Shown here: piece after piece, positions 27,365 through 36,215 of the stretch
Position numbering within the stretch: position 1 is the stretch's first letter
How the letters are laid out: each line of letters opens with the position of its first letter
Assembly (NCBI GenBank): GCA_025054855.1
Contig: JANWZS010000006.1
Location: 22,297-86,296 of the forward strand
Direction of reading: 5' to 3'
Source of the DNA: Candidatus Nitrosocaldus sp.
GTDB lineage: Archaea > Thermoproteota > Nitrososphaeria > Nitrososphaerales > Nitrosocaldaceae
Length of the DNA stretch: 64,000 bases
Program-made: the position numbers and the translations under genes
Notes under the pieces: model-generated
Told to the model about the DNA's origin: nothing
Database searches by the model: none
Seen by the model: the letters and a program-made list of their open reading frames with translations, nothing else

Positions 27365-27800
27365 GTGTCAGCATACCAAAGACAGGATCAACGTAGCTGG
27401 GCATGTACTGCTCATAACGCATAGTCTCATTCCACCATCTGTGCGAGCCTTGCATGGCCTCAAGTCTTATCTCCCTCTTACCAAGTTCTCTTGCTATGCT
27501 CTCTGCAAGCACTGCAAGCATCGAACCAACCTTCCTGTGCCTTGCCCTTCTGTAATCCTTCGCAAGAACCACTATCTCCATATACTCATCGTGTACTTGA
27601 AGCACCATCAACCCCAGTATATCCCTCTCACCATATACTATAGCAATATATCTATCGTAATAGTCCACCAGCCATGCCCTCATACTGCTCCTTATGTACG
27701 AGTCTATTACAGCGCTGTTGGATGAGAAAGATGATAGATCATCGTTAACTGTAAGGTACCTGAATCCCCGTGGGAGTCTAGGTCTATGTCTGTAATCCAT
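27345..27800 (-). CDS. GNAT-family N-acetyltransferase
   Basis: 151 residues with the GNAT layout: strands around RYIAIVYGERDILGLMVLQVHDEYMEIVVLA (read in two parts), then the acetyl-CoA turn YRRARHRKVGSMLAVLAESIA in the place of the R/QxxGxG/A loop. The C-terminus is MRYEQYMPSYVDPVFGMLTP. It lies 33 bp downstream of the asparagine-synthase-like gene and is probably the last gene of the cbtB-cbtA operon. Substrate unknown. Confidence 0.7.
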   Translation of the reverse strand: MDYRHRPRLPRGFRYLTVNDDLSSFSSNSAVIDSYIRSSMRAWLVDYYDRYIAIVYGERDILGLMVLQVHDEYMEIVVLAKDYRRARHRKVGSMLAVLAESIARELGKREIRLEAMQGSHRWWNETMRYEQYMPSYVDPVFGMLTPKRKFL

Positions 27801-27833
27801 GTACTCTACACCCCATCCATCCTCTTCTTCTTC

Positions 27834-29147
27834 TCATCTGCCCCGTATACGCCCATCCCTGAGCAGTCCCTTCACTATCCTGAATATTCCAGTGCTGAAC
27901 TGCATGGCCTTCTTCTCCCTGTACACTACATCCCCTGCAAGACCCATGCTCTCTGCAACCCTTCTGAGCAGGAGCTTCCTCACTCCATGCTTGATATCGA
28001 CCTTCAGTTCTGCTGGTAGGTTGGTGACGTACGATGCCAGATCTGTCGATGCATAAGGTAGCACGACATCCACCATCATGGATGATGCAACACCAACATC
28101 CCTGCATAGATCATGCCTTGCATTCTTCACGTCGTTGAAGAGCATCAGGTTCAGACTGTCAAGCCCATAGATGCTGGCATGTCGCATGTACCTGGCATAC
28201 CCTCCAAACAGTTCATCTGCCAGTTGACCAAGCATTATGGCATCTGCACCATCATCCCTTGCGAACCTTGCCAATGCATACACCACACATGCTATGCTGA
28301 GGTCCATGGCATCGGTGAAGTCGAGATCGATGTTGAGTGAGTAGAGTTCATCCAGTATGGTGAGTATCTCTCCCTCATCCAGCACCACCACGTGAATATC
28401 TAGGCCAGTACGATCACGAATGTAATTGGCGTTGATCTCATCATATGACCCCCTGGTACATACGGTCACAGGTACCACACTTGAGATACGCTCAGATAGC
28501 AGTGCAAGGATTATGCTGTCTATGCCAGATACCCCAGCCACTACCCTACTCCTCCCAGCAAGCCTCAGCCTCAGGGATCTAATGATGAGGTGCCTTGTAC
28601 GCTCAATTACCCCATCCATATACATGGTATCCATGGCAGTATATGGTTCATACACCAGTGGGGAGAATCTTGTACTCTCCATATTGCTATGCTCGAACAC
28701 ATACAGGGTACCTGGCTCAACCTCCAGACCATCGTCAAGTACCCTCCTATCACTTGCTACTACCACACCATTACTATCGTGTTGATAGTAGAGCGGTCTA
28801 CTCCCAAGTGGGTCCCTGGCAAATGCTATAGATGCTCTGGAGTCAGTGTAGATGCATGCAAGTGCATAGTTCCCATCACTGTGCAGCATATCATGAAGGT
28901 TGTGTACAGATCCACACAGGGAATCTGTGCGTATGTTGCTGGTGTTTGGATAGACCTCGCCAGAGATGAGCATCCTGAACCCTCCTCTAGAGGAAGGGGT
29001 ATCCCTGCAGTAGCATAATACTGTGAATCCATGCTCGTGAAGTACTACCTCGCTGTACTTGCTGTACCCCATTAACCTCCTGCACTTCTCTACATCCAGA
29101 TGCATGCCATTACCTACCACTACAAATCTATCACACCTGATGATCAA
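27834..29147 (-). CDS. Asparagine-synthase-like protein without the glutaminase cysteine
   Basis: 437 residues with the AsnB two-domain plan. The N-terminal half has the glutamine-amidotransferase fold features (LISGEVYPNT, FARDPLGSRPLYY) but starts MIIRC, so the Cys-2 nucleophile is missing. The C-terminal synthetase domain has VVAGVSGIDSIILALL, a PP-loop one glycine short of the usual SGG(I/L/V)DS, and later LGQLADELFGGYARY, the conserved ADE(L/I)FGGY motif. It probably adenylates a carboxyl group and uses free ammonia or another amine. It sits 3 bp after cbtA in one operon. The substrate is unknown; asparagine formation is possible but not favoured. Confidence 0.75.
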   Translation of the reverse strand: MIIRCDRFVVVGNGMHLDVEKCRRLMGYSKYSEVVLHEHGFTVLCYCRDTPSSRGGFRMLISGEVYPNTSNIRTDSLCGSVHNLHDMLHSDGNYALACIYTDSRASIAFARDPLGSRPLYYQHDSNGVVVASDRRVLDDGLEVEPGTLYVFEHSNMESTRFSPLVYEPYTAMDTMYMDGVIERTRHLIIRSLRLRLAGRSRVVAGVSGIDSIILALLSERISSVVPVTVCTRGSYDEINANYIRDRTGLDIHVVVLDEGEILTILDELYSLNIDLDFTDAMDLSIACVVYALARFARDDGADAIMLGQLADELFGGYARYMRHASIYGLDSLNLMLFNDVKNARHDLCRDVGVASSMMVDVVLPYASTDLASYVTNLPAELKVDIKHGVRKLLLRRVAESMGLAGDVVYREKKAMQFSTGIFRIVKGLLRDGRIRGR

Positions 29148-29150
29148 CAG

Positions 29151-29873
29151 CTATGTTGTGGGCATCCTGCGCCTTATCAACCCTGTCCTGCTCCACAGCA
29201 GTGATGTCATGAACCCAATCATCAGCCATAACGCAAGGGATGTTGCTGCACTTGTCACCCTGAACCCTGTGAGTATATCCTCAGCCATATCTATTGCATC
29301 TGGGTTTGGTGGCATGAGCATGTACGCTCCAAGCATTATAACTGCGTATGCAGCAATCATAGCGATATTCCTACTCAACACCCCTACGAGCCTCATACGC
29401 AGAAGCGCCAAGGCAAGGGCTGCTATACCTGATATGAGCATGTATGCTATGTATATCCCCTGCCTGTAGTATATCGTCTCTGGATCGCCAACCGCAGGTG
29501 GGTTCGCAGGGTACTTGAGGGCTGGCATGAGGTAGAGCACTACCCATATTATGAGTGCTAGAATGATACCACTGCTGATTGTGGTTCTAGTAGTAGTACT
29601 ACTACTACTACTCCTGCTTGCCATGTAAGCGTATACTATGGAGAAGAGTGAGGAGTATGCTACACCCGCAATTAGCCCTGCAAGGATCGCACCCTGCTTC
29701 TGCCATACCCTGAATGCGATATCAACAGACTCTCCAAGCCTGGATGCCTCTATCTCTACTGCCCTATCTATGTAGGGGGTGACCAGCGCTAGGTTCATCA
29801 GCCCATATAATGCCCCGCCTACGACTCCAGCAAGTAGTGCAACTGCAATTATATTCAGTATCATCTCAACCAC
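29151..29873 (-). CDS. cbtA: Cobalt transporter subunit CbtA
   Basis: 240-residue membrane protein with about six helices. It starts IIAVALLAGVVGGALYGLMN, followed by the acidic IDRAVEIEASRL loop and the second pair of helices, which is the CbtA arrangement. It pairs with cbtB 20 bp upstream to import cobalt for cobalamin. A polar Ser/Thr loop (SRSSSSSTTTRTT) is encoded by the ACT/AGT repeat at 29588-29613. No cobalamin riboswitch was seen upstream of cbtB. Confidence 0.82.
   Translation of the reverse strand: MVEMILNIIAVALLAGVVGGALYGLMNLALVTPYIDRAVEIEASRLGESVDIAFRVWQKQGAILAGLIAGVAYSSLFSIVYAYMASRSSSSSTTTRTTISSGIILALIIWVVLYLMPALKYPANPPAVGDPETIYYRQGIYIAYMLISGIAALALALLRMRLVGVLSRNIAMIAAYAVIMLGAYMLMPPNPDAIDMAEDILTGFRVTSAATSLALWLMIGFMTSLLWSRTGLIRRRMPTT
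29588..29613 (-). repeat. AGT/ACT trinucleotide repeat inside cbtA
   Basis: On the plus strand TAGTAGTAGT runs directly into ACTACTACTACTACT, giving a near-perfect inverted pair of triplet repeats. It encodes a Ser/Thr loop of CbtA. It resembles the AGT repeat in pdxT and shorter runs at about 10538 and 38187. Confidence 0.8.
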
Positions 29874-29893
29874 TCAGGATCCCATTCCATTCA

Positions 29894-30130
29894 TCAGTGA
29901 CAGGGGAAGCCTAGGGCATGCCTCGTATCATGGAAGAGCTCGTGCAGGAAGTTCTCCTCATATGCCTGCTCCCCAGATACGATGCTGAGCAACTGACCCT
30001 GATCGTAGCCTAGTGCAAACGATGCGAATGCGAATATCGCAGCAAGTACTGCAACCGCAAGCAATGGATACCTGAACTCGACCTTTGTTATCTGCCTATC
30101 GTTACCATCGCCATTACCACCATGATGCAT
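29894..30130 (-). CDS. cbtB: Cobalt transporter subunit CbtB
   Basis: 78 residues. It has one membrane helix (YPLLAVAVLAAIFAFASFAL) and the hallmark C-terminal histidine motif FLHELFHDTRHALGFPCH thought to bind Co2+. The N-terminus is also His-rich (MHHGGNGD). It is the first gene of the minus-strand group cbtB-cbtA-AsnB-like-GNAT. Confidence 0.9.
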   Translation of the reverse strand: MHHGGNGDGNDRQITKVEFRYPLLAVAVLAAIFAFASFALGYDQGQLLSIVSGEQAYEENFLHELFHDTRHALGFPCH

Positions 30131-30184
30131 GCATTAACCTCTCCCCGGTCACTATTTAAACATTTGGATGGTTTATCCAACCTC

Positions 30185-30979
30185 TCATGCTCTGACTTCT
30201 CCACCATCCACAACAACAACCTGCCCAGTTATGTAGCTCGCATCGTCTGATGCGAGGAATACTATGGCCTTGGCAGCCTCTTCTGGGGTACCGAACCTGC
30301 GCATGGGTATACCTCTGATCATGGTATTCAGATAGTCCTCATCGTAGCCCCTCATGTTTGCGTCCGTGCTTATGCTACCTAGTGCTACACAGTTTATCCT
30401 TATGGATGGTGCGAGGGCCAGTGCAAGTGATCTGGTCAGTGCTATGATTGCCGCCTTTGCCAAGGTGTATGCTAGGCCATGTACATCCCCTGATATGGCT
30501 GGTGTTGATGATACTAGCACTATACTCCCACTGCCCTGCCTCCTCATGTATGGTATAACAGCCTTTATGCAGTTGTATGAGCCCTTGAGGTCTACACGCC
30601 ATGGTCTATCGAGCATATCATCATCCAACTCCAATGGGTCTGTGAACCACATATCCCTACTCATGGGGTATCCTGCTGCTGCTACAAGCACATCTATGCC
30701 ATCGAACCTCTCCACCACACTGCCCACCATTGCCTTGACCTCCTCATACCTTGCAACATCAGCCCTGACCTTCACTGCATAACACATATCGTCACCACCA
30801 TCACCAACATGCCTCCCCCTCTTCCCCTCGATCTCTCCAAGTAGGGAGTCTATACCCTCTTCATTGCTGAAGTAGTGCAATGCCAGTCTAGAGCCCATAT
30901 CGGCAAGGAGTAGTGCCGTTGCCCTCCCTATGCCCCCGCTCGCACCAGTCACCAGTACCCTCTTACCCCTCATCCCCAT
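30185..30979 (-). CDS. Short-chain dehydrogenase/reductase (FabG-like)
   Basis: 264-residue NAD(P)-dependent oxidoreductase. The nucleotide motif [19 protein letters not shown] is at the N-terminus. The catalytic serine is in [12 protein letters not shown], and the Tyr-x3-Lys pair is in [16 protein letters not shown]. The end [15 protein letters not shown] is typical. Substrate unknown. Its start overlaps the pterin dehydratase stop by 17 bp, so the two are co-expressed. A link to pterin reduction is a guess. Confidence 0.87.
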   Translation of the reverse strand: MGMRGKRVLVTGASGGIGRATALLLADMGSRLALHYFSNEEGIDSLLGEIEGKRGRHVGDGGDDMCYAVKVRADVARYEEVKAMVGSVVERFDGIDVLVAAAGYPMSRDMWFTDPLELDDDMLDRPWRVDLKGSYNCIKAVIPYMRRQGSGSIVLVSSTPAISGDVHGLAYTLAKAAIIALTRSLALALAPSIRINCVALGSISTDANMRGYDEDYLNTMIRGIPMRRFGTPEEAAKAIVFLASDDASYITGQVVVVDGGEVRA

Positions 30980-31265
30980 GTATCCTGTTTATCCTCTCTG
31001 CAAGTTTAAAGTCGTAGTTGCTTATCCCATTGACATCATGGGTCACAAGATCTATCCTGACCCTGTTGTACACGTTGAACCACTCTGGGTGGTGGTTGAG
31101 CCTCTCAGCCTCCAGTGCAACCCTGGTCATGAACCCGAACGCCTCGTTGAAGTCCTTGAATACGAATGTTCTAGTCAGCTTACCATTCTCCACCCTCCAG
31201 CCCCTCAACCTTGCAAGATTCGCACCTATCTGCTCCTCAGTAAGCCTGGTGTAATCCTCTTCCAT
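30963..31265 (-). CDS. Pterin-4a-carbinolamine dehydratase
   Basis: 100 residues, the normal length for the PCD/DCoH family. The active-site region [20 protein letters not shown] (two histidines plus His-Pro-Glu-Trp) followed by THDVNGIS is diagnostic. It dehydrates 4a-hydroxy-tetrahydropterins. No aromatic amino acid hydroxylase is seen here, and many archaea carry this gene in molybdopterin or unknown contexts. A TATA-like TAATAAAA lies about 28 bp before the ATG. Confidence 0.9.
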   Translation of the reverse strand: MEEDYTRLTEEQIGANLARLRGWRVENGKLTRTFVFKDFNEAFGFMTRVALEAERLNHHPEWFNVYNRVRIDLVTHDVNGISNYDFKLAERINRIHGDEG

Positions 31266-31330
31266 AGAGGAGGATCACAGTCTACACTTTTATTATTTGT
31301 GTCGTGTTGTATTATATTGTATTATGGTGT

Positions 31331-31400
31331 CCCCCGCATCTGACCCACAAGGGTTCATGGGAAGCCACCTGCTAACCTCACCCTGCACCCTCTGCGGGGG
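31331..31400 (-). ncRNA. Candidate structured small RNA, possibly H/ACA-like
   Basis: Minus-strand CCCCCGCA (31400-31393) pairs perfectly with TGCGGGGG (31338-31331), closing a G+C-rich domain of about 54 nt in an otherwise A+T-rich spacer. A smaller hairpin ACCC-TTGT-GGGT lies inside. A TATA-like TTATAAAT (31428-31421) is centred 25 bp upstream of the first stem base, as if transcription began exactly there. ACA follows directly after the stem, and right-hand loop plus stem is about 13-14 nt, as in archaeal H/ACA guides. An outer TGGTGT/ACACCA pairing (31325-31330 with 31412-31417) is also possible. SRP and RNase P RNA hallmarks are absent. Confidence 0.45.
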
Positions 31401-31460
31401 TCGATACATATACACCATCCATTTATAATATCGTTGTGCCACTGCTAGAGCATTACATAT

Positions 31461-31536
31461 GCCCGCTGTAGCACGTCTGGGTGAAACCGGGAATCATCAT
31501 CCTCATCCCAGCCCGTCAACGTGCACTTCTGCGGGC
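31461..31536 (-). ncRNA. Second candidate structured small RNA
   Basis: Three nested perfect stems fold one hairpin: GCCCGC/GCGGGC (31536-31531 with 31466-31461), GCACGT/ACGTGC (31524-31519 with 31476-31471) and CTGGG/CCCAG (31511-31507 with 31481-31477). A TATA-like TTTAATAA (about 31565-31558) is centred about 26 bp upstream of the first stem base at 31536. The loop holds GATGAGGATGATGATT. The role is unknown. It lies between the pheT stop and the first small RNA, so a pheT 3' structure is an alternative. Confidence 0.45.
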
Positions 31537-31567
31537 AGTGTATTGTACGGCAACCGAACTTATTAAA

Positions 31568-33241
31568 TTAACCTGCCTCCTCCTGCTGGATAAGCGATGA
31601 TGATATCCTCGATACGATAATCTCGAATGCGGATACTGGCACCCTCAGCCTGAAGTTACCCAGAACGCTAGTCCTAACCTCACCGATGCTGCCTACCCTC
31701 TCATCCATGAAGAGTACCTCTGCTGCCCTGCCAGCCTCGTATGGTGGTTCATCCGCTGGGAGCGTCCTCACCGCATCAGTACCAATGCCGAAGAGCGAGT
31801 AGAGCAGTGCCTGAAGATAGGACTTCGCCTCCGTGTAGTTGGCCTGGCTATGGGCTATGACTGCTGCTATGCCCCACTCCTCCCTTATACCATCGCCATC
31901 CCTATGGAATACCCTGCCCACCTCGAAGAGCCTCTGCGGGTAAGGCTCGTGTATGTTCCTTGAGAGCACATCGAGCAGTGATGGTATGAGAGAGTCCCTG
32001 AGCACCTCATGCTCCCTGCTCTTGCTCTCCTCAACTATTAGAGCATCATTACCCTCCCTCTCGACCATCCTGTACTGAAGGTCCATGCTCACGAGGTTGA
32101 AGTTCATCACCTCTATCATGCCTAGCCCAACCATGACATCCCTTGCATGATCGAGTACCTTGAGCATCCTATCCCTTGAGCCCATGGCCTTCAGCCTGGG
32201 ATACCTTGGCTCCATCAGCGATACGTTGTAGCCTATCGCAACCTCCTCAACTATATCTATCCAGTGCATTATATCCATCCTGTACCTAGGGACTATGCAC
32301 TCGATACGATCATCCACCATGTACGCATCGAGCCTGCACCTCCTCAGACAATCCACAACCTCATCACTACTCATATCAAGCCCTAGGAGGTTGAGTCTCT
32401 CCATGGGGAGGCTTAACCTCCTGCTCTCCATATCCGGTGTTCTCATAGAGTGACCATCATCGTAGTGTATACTGATACTCCCTATACTGAATCCCATATC
32501 CGAGAGCGTTGCTGCTATGACTGCTAGAGCATCACCTGCAGTCTTGAGGTCTGTGGCCGTAACCTCCACCAGCATATTCCTGGTATGCTCAGTGACCCTT
32601 GTGAGTTCAGCATTTATTATGGGGGGGAATGAGAGCGTATTGCCGTGAGAGTCCTTTATTATGGGATACCTTGCATGGTCCCTTAGCAGGTGCGCATATG
32701 CCCTGCCGACATCCGTGCCCTCGAGTATCTCCTGCATGCTCATCTCCATGCTAGAGTTCAACGGGATGAACCTAAAGTCCCTGCTCTCTGTCGTGTAGTG
32801 GAATGGCCCCTTCACCCTATCGTAATCGTGGAGTCCTATGGATACCTTGCGCCTCCTCCTCCCAATGCCCATGTGGAGGTCCTCCTGCATACCTATCAGC
32901 TGCCTGAGGTCCTCACCATCCATGCTCCCGCCAAGGGCAAGCAGTGCTAGCACGTATGGCCTTATACCCTTGACGCTGGCATCTACGTAGAATGCAGTGC
33001 CGCTACCTGCAATATCGAACCTTGGGAGCCCCAACTCCATACCCATCATACCCCTCAACGCTCTCGCAATACCATAGTCAGTAGAGAAGTCCGGCCTGTT
33101 GGGGTTGTACTCCACCTTCACGTAATCGCTACCCTCCTCCTCTATATCCAGTGCTATGTATGGTAGCATGGCGAGTATCTCATCTATACTCTTGCCCACT
33201 AGCCTCTCAAGCCTACTATGCTGTAGCGTCACAACTGGCAT
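31568..33241 (-). CDS. pheT: Phenylalanyl-tRNA synthetase beta subunit
   Basis: 557 residues, the archaeal length. It starts PVVTLQHSRLERLVG and carries the DYGIARALRG segment, the B3/4 editing region and the B5 domain. Late come the inactive catalytic-like domain (MEVMNF-like IEVMNFNLVS) and FEVGRVFHRDG. The last 20 residues close with ISSSLIQQEE. It forms an (alpha-beta)2 tetramer with PheS. The start overlaps the pheS stop by 13 bp, so translation is coupled. Confidence 0.95.
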   Translation of the reverse strand: MPVVTLQHSRLERLVGKSIDEILAMLPYIALDIEEEGSDYVKVEYNPNRPDFSTDYGIARALRGMMGMELGLPRFDIAGSGTAFYVDASVKGIRPYVLALLALGGSMDGEDLRQLIGMQEDLHMGIGRRRRKVSIGLHDYDRVKGPFHYTTESRDFRFIPLNSSMEMSMQEILEGTDVGRAYAHLLRDHARYPIIKDSHGNTLSFPPIINAELTRVTEHTRNMLVEVTATDLKTAGDALAVIAATLSDMGFSIGSISIHYDDGHSMRTPDMESRRLSLPMERLNLLGLDMSSDEVVDCLRRCRLDAYMVDDRIECIVPRYRMDIMHWIDIVEEVAIGYNVSLMEPRYPRLKAMGSRDRMLKVLDHARDVMVGLGMIEVMNFNLVSMDLQYRMVEREGNDALIVEESKSREHEVLRDSLIPSLLDVLSRNIHEPYPQRLFEVGRVFHRDGDGIREEWGIAAVIAHSQANYTEAKSYLQALLYSLFGIGTDAVRTLPADEPPYEAGRAAEVLFMDERVGSIGEVRTSVLGNFRLRVPVSAFEIIVSRISSSLIQQEEAG

Positions 33242-34698
33242 CTCGCAGCACCCCTGAGCATGGAGAGTCTATTGCTGTACAGTTCCCTGACATCATCTAT
33301 CCCGTACTTGAGCATGGCTATCCTCTCAAGGCCCCCACCCCATGCCAGCACTGGCCTATCTATGCCTAGGGGCTCCGTAACCTCTGGCCTGAATATGCCC
33401 ATGCCAAAGAGCTCCACCCATCTACCCAGCCTCTCATGGTAGACCATAGACTGCAGAGATGGTTCAGTGTATGGGAAGTACGTTGGCCAGAACCTGACCC
33501 TGTTCAGGCCTAACCTCCTGTAGAACTCCTGCTGTATGCCCATCAGATCCCTAAGTGTTGCATCCCTGCTCACAACTATACCCTCAACCTGATGGAACTC
33601 TGCTAGATGCTTGTAGCTCAACTTCTCATTCCTGAATACCCTGCCCACCGAGAATACGTTGGCCTCATCTGGTCTATGATCTGCAAGGTACCTTATGGTG
33701 ACTGCCGTGGTATGCGTCCTTAGAACCAGCCTCCTGGCCTCCTCACTACTCCAGGTGTAGCCCCACTCCCTAGCATGTATGGAGGATACCCTATCCACAG
33801 TCTGTGCATCGGCGTCTATGCTGCTGGCATTGATCCCTGCTATGTAGAATGTATCCTGCATCTCCCTTGCTGGGTGATCCTGGGGAGTGAAGAGCGCATC
33901 GAAGTTCCAGAACGAACTCTGCACCATTCTCCCATCTATCTCCTCGAACCCCATCCCTATCAGTATCTCCCTTACCTCATCTATCACATCCTGTAGTATA
34001 TGCCTCCTACCAGCGTAGATGATTGGTGCAGGTGCAGCCACATCTATCCTCTTCACAGCAGGTGTACCTTCCCCTCCTACTCTTACCTGCTCATCGAGTA
34101 TCTGCTTAAGCACTGAATGACCATGATCGCTCAGCCTAACCGTGATATCCTTCACATCCCTCTCCACTATGTAATCAGGCCTCCTCCTGAGCATCCTGTA
34201 CGCATTCAACTCCTCCCCGCCAAGTTCATCCAGCCTCAGCCATCCTCCCTCGAGCCTAGCTAGAAGCCTGTACTCTGGGAGGCTCTTCAGATCTACACTG
34301 CCCTTCACATACAACCTCCCATTGCTTATGGTTATCAAGCCCTTCTCCCTAGCGTATCTGATGGCAGCGTTGAACTCATCATCTGTAAGATCCACCATCA
34401 TCCTAGCATCCCTCAGGCTGACCCCCTCCCCCTCCTCTGCTCCATGCTTCGCAACGGCATCGACCAGCCTCACCTCTGGTAGATTGCCCTTGAGTGCGTT
34501 CAACCCCTCCCTGCCTATACCTATCTGCTTGACTGCTCTCTCCTCTATGCTGACTATACCCTTGTACCTCAACCACTCTACACCCCTCCTCACCTGATCC
34601 ATGCTCAGGCCTGTAACCCTGCTCAGCCCATCTAGCCTACCCTCACTCCCGGCAAGGGCAAGTATGAGCCTCCTCTCTATATCGTGCAGTGCAATCAC
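33229..34698 (-). CDS. pheS: Phenylalanyl-tRNA synthetase alpha subunit
   Basis: Catalytic subunit of 489 residues. The N-terminal 200 residues form winged-helix DNA/tRNA-binding repeats typical of archaeal and eukaryotic PheS. The class II core shows FEEIDGRMVQSSFWNFDALF, HPAREMQDTFYI (motif 2 area) and AWGGGLERIAMLKYGI (motif 3). The start at 34698 has a TATA-like stretch about 24 bp upstream, shared with the divergent mazG-like gene. Confidence 0.95.
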   Translation of the reverse strand: MIALHDIERRLILALAGSEGRLDGLSRVTGLSMDQVRRGVEWLRYKGIVSIEERAVKQIGIGREGLNALKGNLPEVRLVDAVAKHGAEEGEGVSLRDARMMVDLTDDEFNAAIRYAREKGLITISNGRLYVKGSVDLKSLPEYRLLARLEGGWLRLDELGGEELNAYRMLRRRPDYIVERDVKDITVRLSDHGHSVLKQILDEQVRVGGEGTPAVKRIDVAAPAPIIYAGRRHILQDVIDEVREILIGMGFEEIDGRMVQSSFWNFDALFTPQDHPAREMQDTFYIAGINASSIDADAQTVDRVSSIHAREWGYTWSSEEARRLVLRTHTTAVTIRYLADHRPDEANVFSVGRVFRNEKLSYKHLAEFHQVEGIVVSRDATLRDLMGIQQEFYRRLGLNRVRFWPTYFPYTEPSLQSMVYHERLGRWVELFGMGIFRPEVTEPLGIDRPVLAWGGGLERIAMLKYGIDDVRELYSNRLSMLRGAARCQL

Positions 34699-34758
34699 GT
34701 ATGCCTGATACAGGATCGCATTTTTAATCTTTATTAACCTGTAGTCTATAGGTCATCC

Positions 34759-35019
34759 ATGAGCAGCGTGGATACTGCAGTAGAGTACTACAGCAGGAGG
34801 TTTGGAGGTGATATAAACAGTGCGTTCATACACCTCGTCAGGGAGGTTGGGGAGATAGCATTCGCCATAGAGAAGGGTAATGCTGAGCATGCGAAGGTGG
34901 AGATAGCGGAGAGCATAGCACTGCTCCACTACATGGCAAGGCTATACAACATGGATGTGGATGCAAGCATAGAGAGGATATACAGCAGGAAGCTCGAGGC
35001 GCTCAAGCAGTCCACATGA
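34759..35019 (+). CDS. MazG-like nucleotide pyrophosphohydrolase
   Basis: 86 residues, one MazG-type helical unit. Acidic metal-binding residues appear as LVREVGEIAFAIE and VEIAESIALL, in the order expected for the ExxE...ExxD pattern. It probably hydrolyses non-canonical NTPs to NMP and pyrophosphate. It is divergent from pheS and followed 36 bp later by trpS on the same strand. Confidence 0.7.
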   Translation: MSSVDTAVEYYSRRFGGDINSAFIHLVREVGEIAFAIEKGNAEHAKVEIAESIALLHYMARLYNMDVDASIERIYSRKLEALKQST

Positions 35020-35055
35020 CATAAATAACACTCTTTAAATGCTGATGATGTACTT

Positions 35056-36180
35056 ATGAGTATGAAAGGGAAAGAGGAGTTCACGGTAACACCATGGAAG
35101 GTGGAGGGAGAGGTAGACTATGCCAAGTTGGTCAATGAGTTCGGTACCCAGTTGATAGATGATGTACTGCTAGCAAGGATAAAGAGGCTTGCTGGTAGAC
35201 TGCATCCATTGCTTAGACTCGGGTACTTCTTCAGCCACAGGGACCTTGACTGGGTACTGGATATGTATGAGAAGGGTGAGCAGTTCTACATATACACTGG
35301 AAGGGGGCCATCTGGGAGCATCCATCTGGGGCATATACTACCATGGGTGTTTACAAGGTATCTACAGGAGGTTTTCAATGCAAAGCTGATATTCCAGGTG
35401 ACGGATGATGAGAAGTTCCTCTACCATGATGGGAAGGGCATGGATGAGATAAGCAGGTATACATATGAGAACATCCTGGATATAATTGCTGTTGGCTTCA
35501 ACCCAGATAGGAGCAGGATAATAGTCGATACGAAGCATATGAACCATCTCTACCCAATAGCCATAGAGGTGGCGAAGAGGATAACATTCTCAACCGTAAG
35601 GGCTACATTCGGGTTCACATCCTCAACCAACATAGGTATGATACTCTTCCCCGCCATACAGGCTGCACCATGCTTCCTCCCATCCAAGATAGAGGGTAGA
35701 CCAACACCATGCCTCATACCTGCTGCCATAGATCAGGACCCGTACTGGAGGGTTACTAGGGATGTCGCTGAGAAGTTAGGTTACTACAAGCCAGCACAGA
35801 TACACTCCAAGTTCCTCCCAGGGCTTGGGATGCAGGGGAAGATGTCCTCATCACAGCCAGAGACAGCAATATTCACAACTGATGCGCCAGAGGTTGCAGA
35901 GAGGAAGGTTATGAATGCATACACTGGTGGGCAGCCTACCGTAGCGCTTCAGAGGAGGCTTGGGGCAGATGCATATAGATGCCCCGTATTCTGGTATCTG
36001 AGGTACATGTTCGAGGATGAGAGGAGTTCGGATGAGCGTTATGTGAGGTGTAGGAGTGGTGAACTTCTCTGCTATGAGTGCAAGCATGCACTTGCAGATG
36101 CCGTGAAGAGGTTCCTGATGGAGTTCCAGGCGAGGAGGGAGAGGGCAAGGGATATGGTAGAGCGGTTCATGTTCGAGTAG
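35056..36180 (+). CDS. trpS: Tryptophanyl-tRNA synthetase
   Basis: Class I enzyme charging tRNA-Trp, whose gene (with two introns) is also in this window at 16365-16514. 374 residues, archaeal/eukaryal type. It has GPSGSIHLGHILPW (HIGH motif) near residue 88, FQVTDDEKFL, PAIQAAPCF, IDQDPYWRVTRDVA, and KMSSSQPETAIF (KMSSS) near residue 261. The N-terminal 60 residues match the archaeal extension (FTVTPWKVEGEVDY). Confidence 0.96.
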   Translation: MSMKGKEEFTVTPWKVEGEVDYAKLVNEFGTQLIDDVLLARIKRLAGRLHPLLRLGYFFSHRDLDWVLDMYEKGEQFYIYTGRGPSGSIHLGHILPWVFTRYLQEVFNAKLIFQVTDDEKFLYHDGKGMDEISRYTYENILDIIAVGFNPDRSRIIVDTKHMNHLYPIAIEVAKRITFSTVRATFGFTSSTNIGMILFPAIQAAPCFLPSKIEGRPTPCLIPAAIDQDPYWRVTRDVAEKLGYYKPAQIHSKFLPGLGMQGKMSSSQPETAIFTTDAPEVAERKVMNAYTGGQPTVALQRRLGADAYRCPVFWYLRYMFEDERSSDERYVRCRSGELLCYECKHALADAVKRFLMEFQARRERARDMVERFMFE

Positions 36181-36215
36181 CTCGCAGATACTCTTCTTGA
36201 TCACCTCTAGATAAT

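Noticed and set aside
30131..30184. Cobalamin riboswitch upstream of cbtB
   Set aside because: The gap is too short and no conserved GCCACTG box context is present.
31331..31536. SRP RNA or RNase P RNA in the 31.3-31.6 kb spacer
   Set aside because: Neither the SRP helix-8 GGAAGG/AGCAG core nor the RNase P GGAAAGTCC core is present on either strand.
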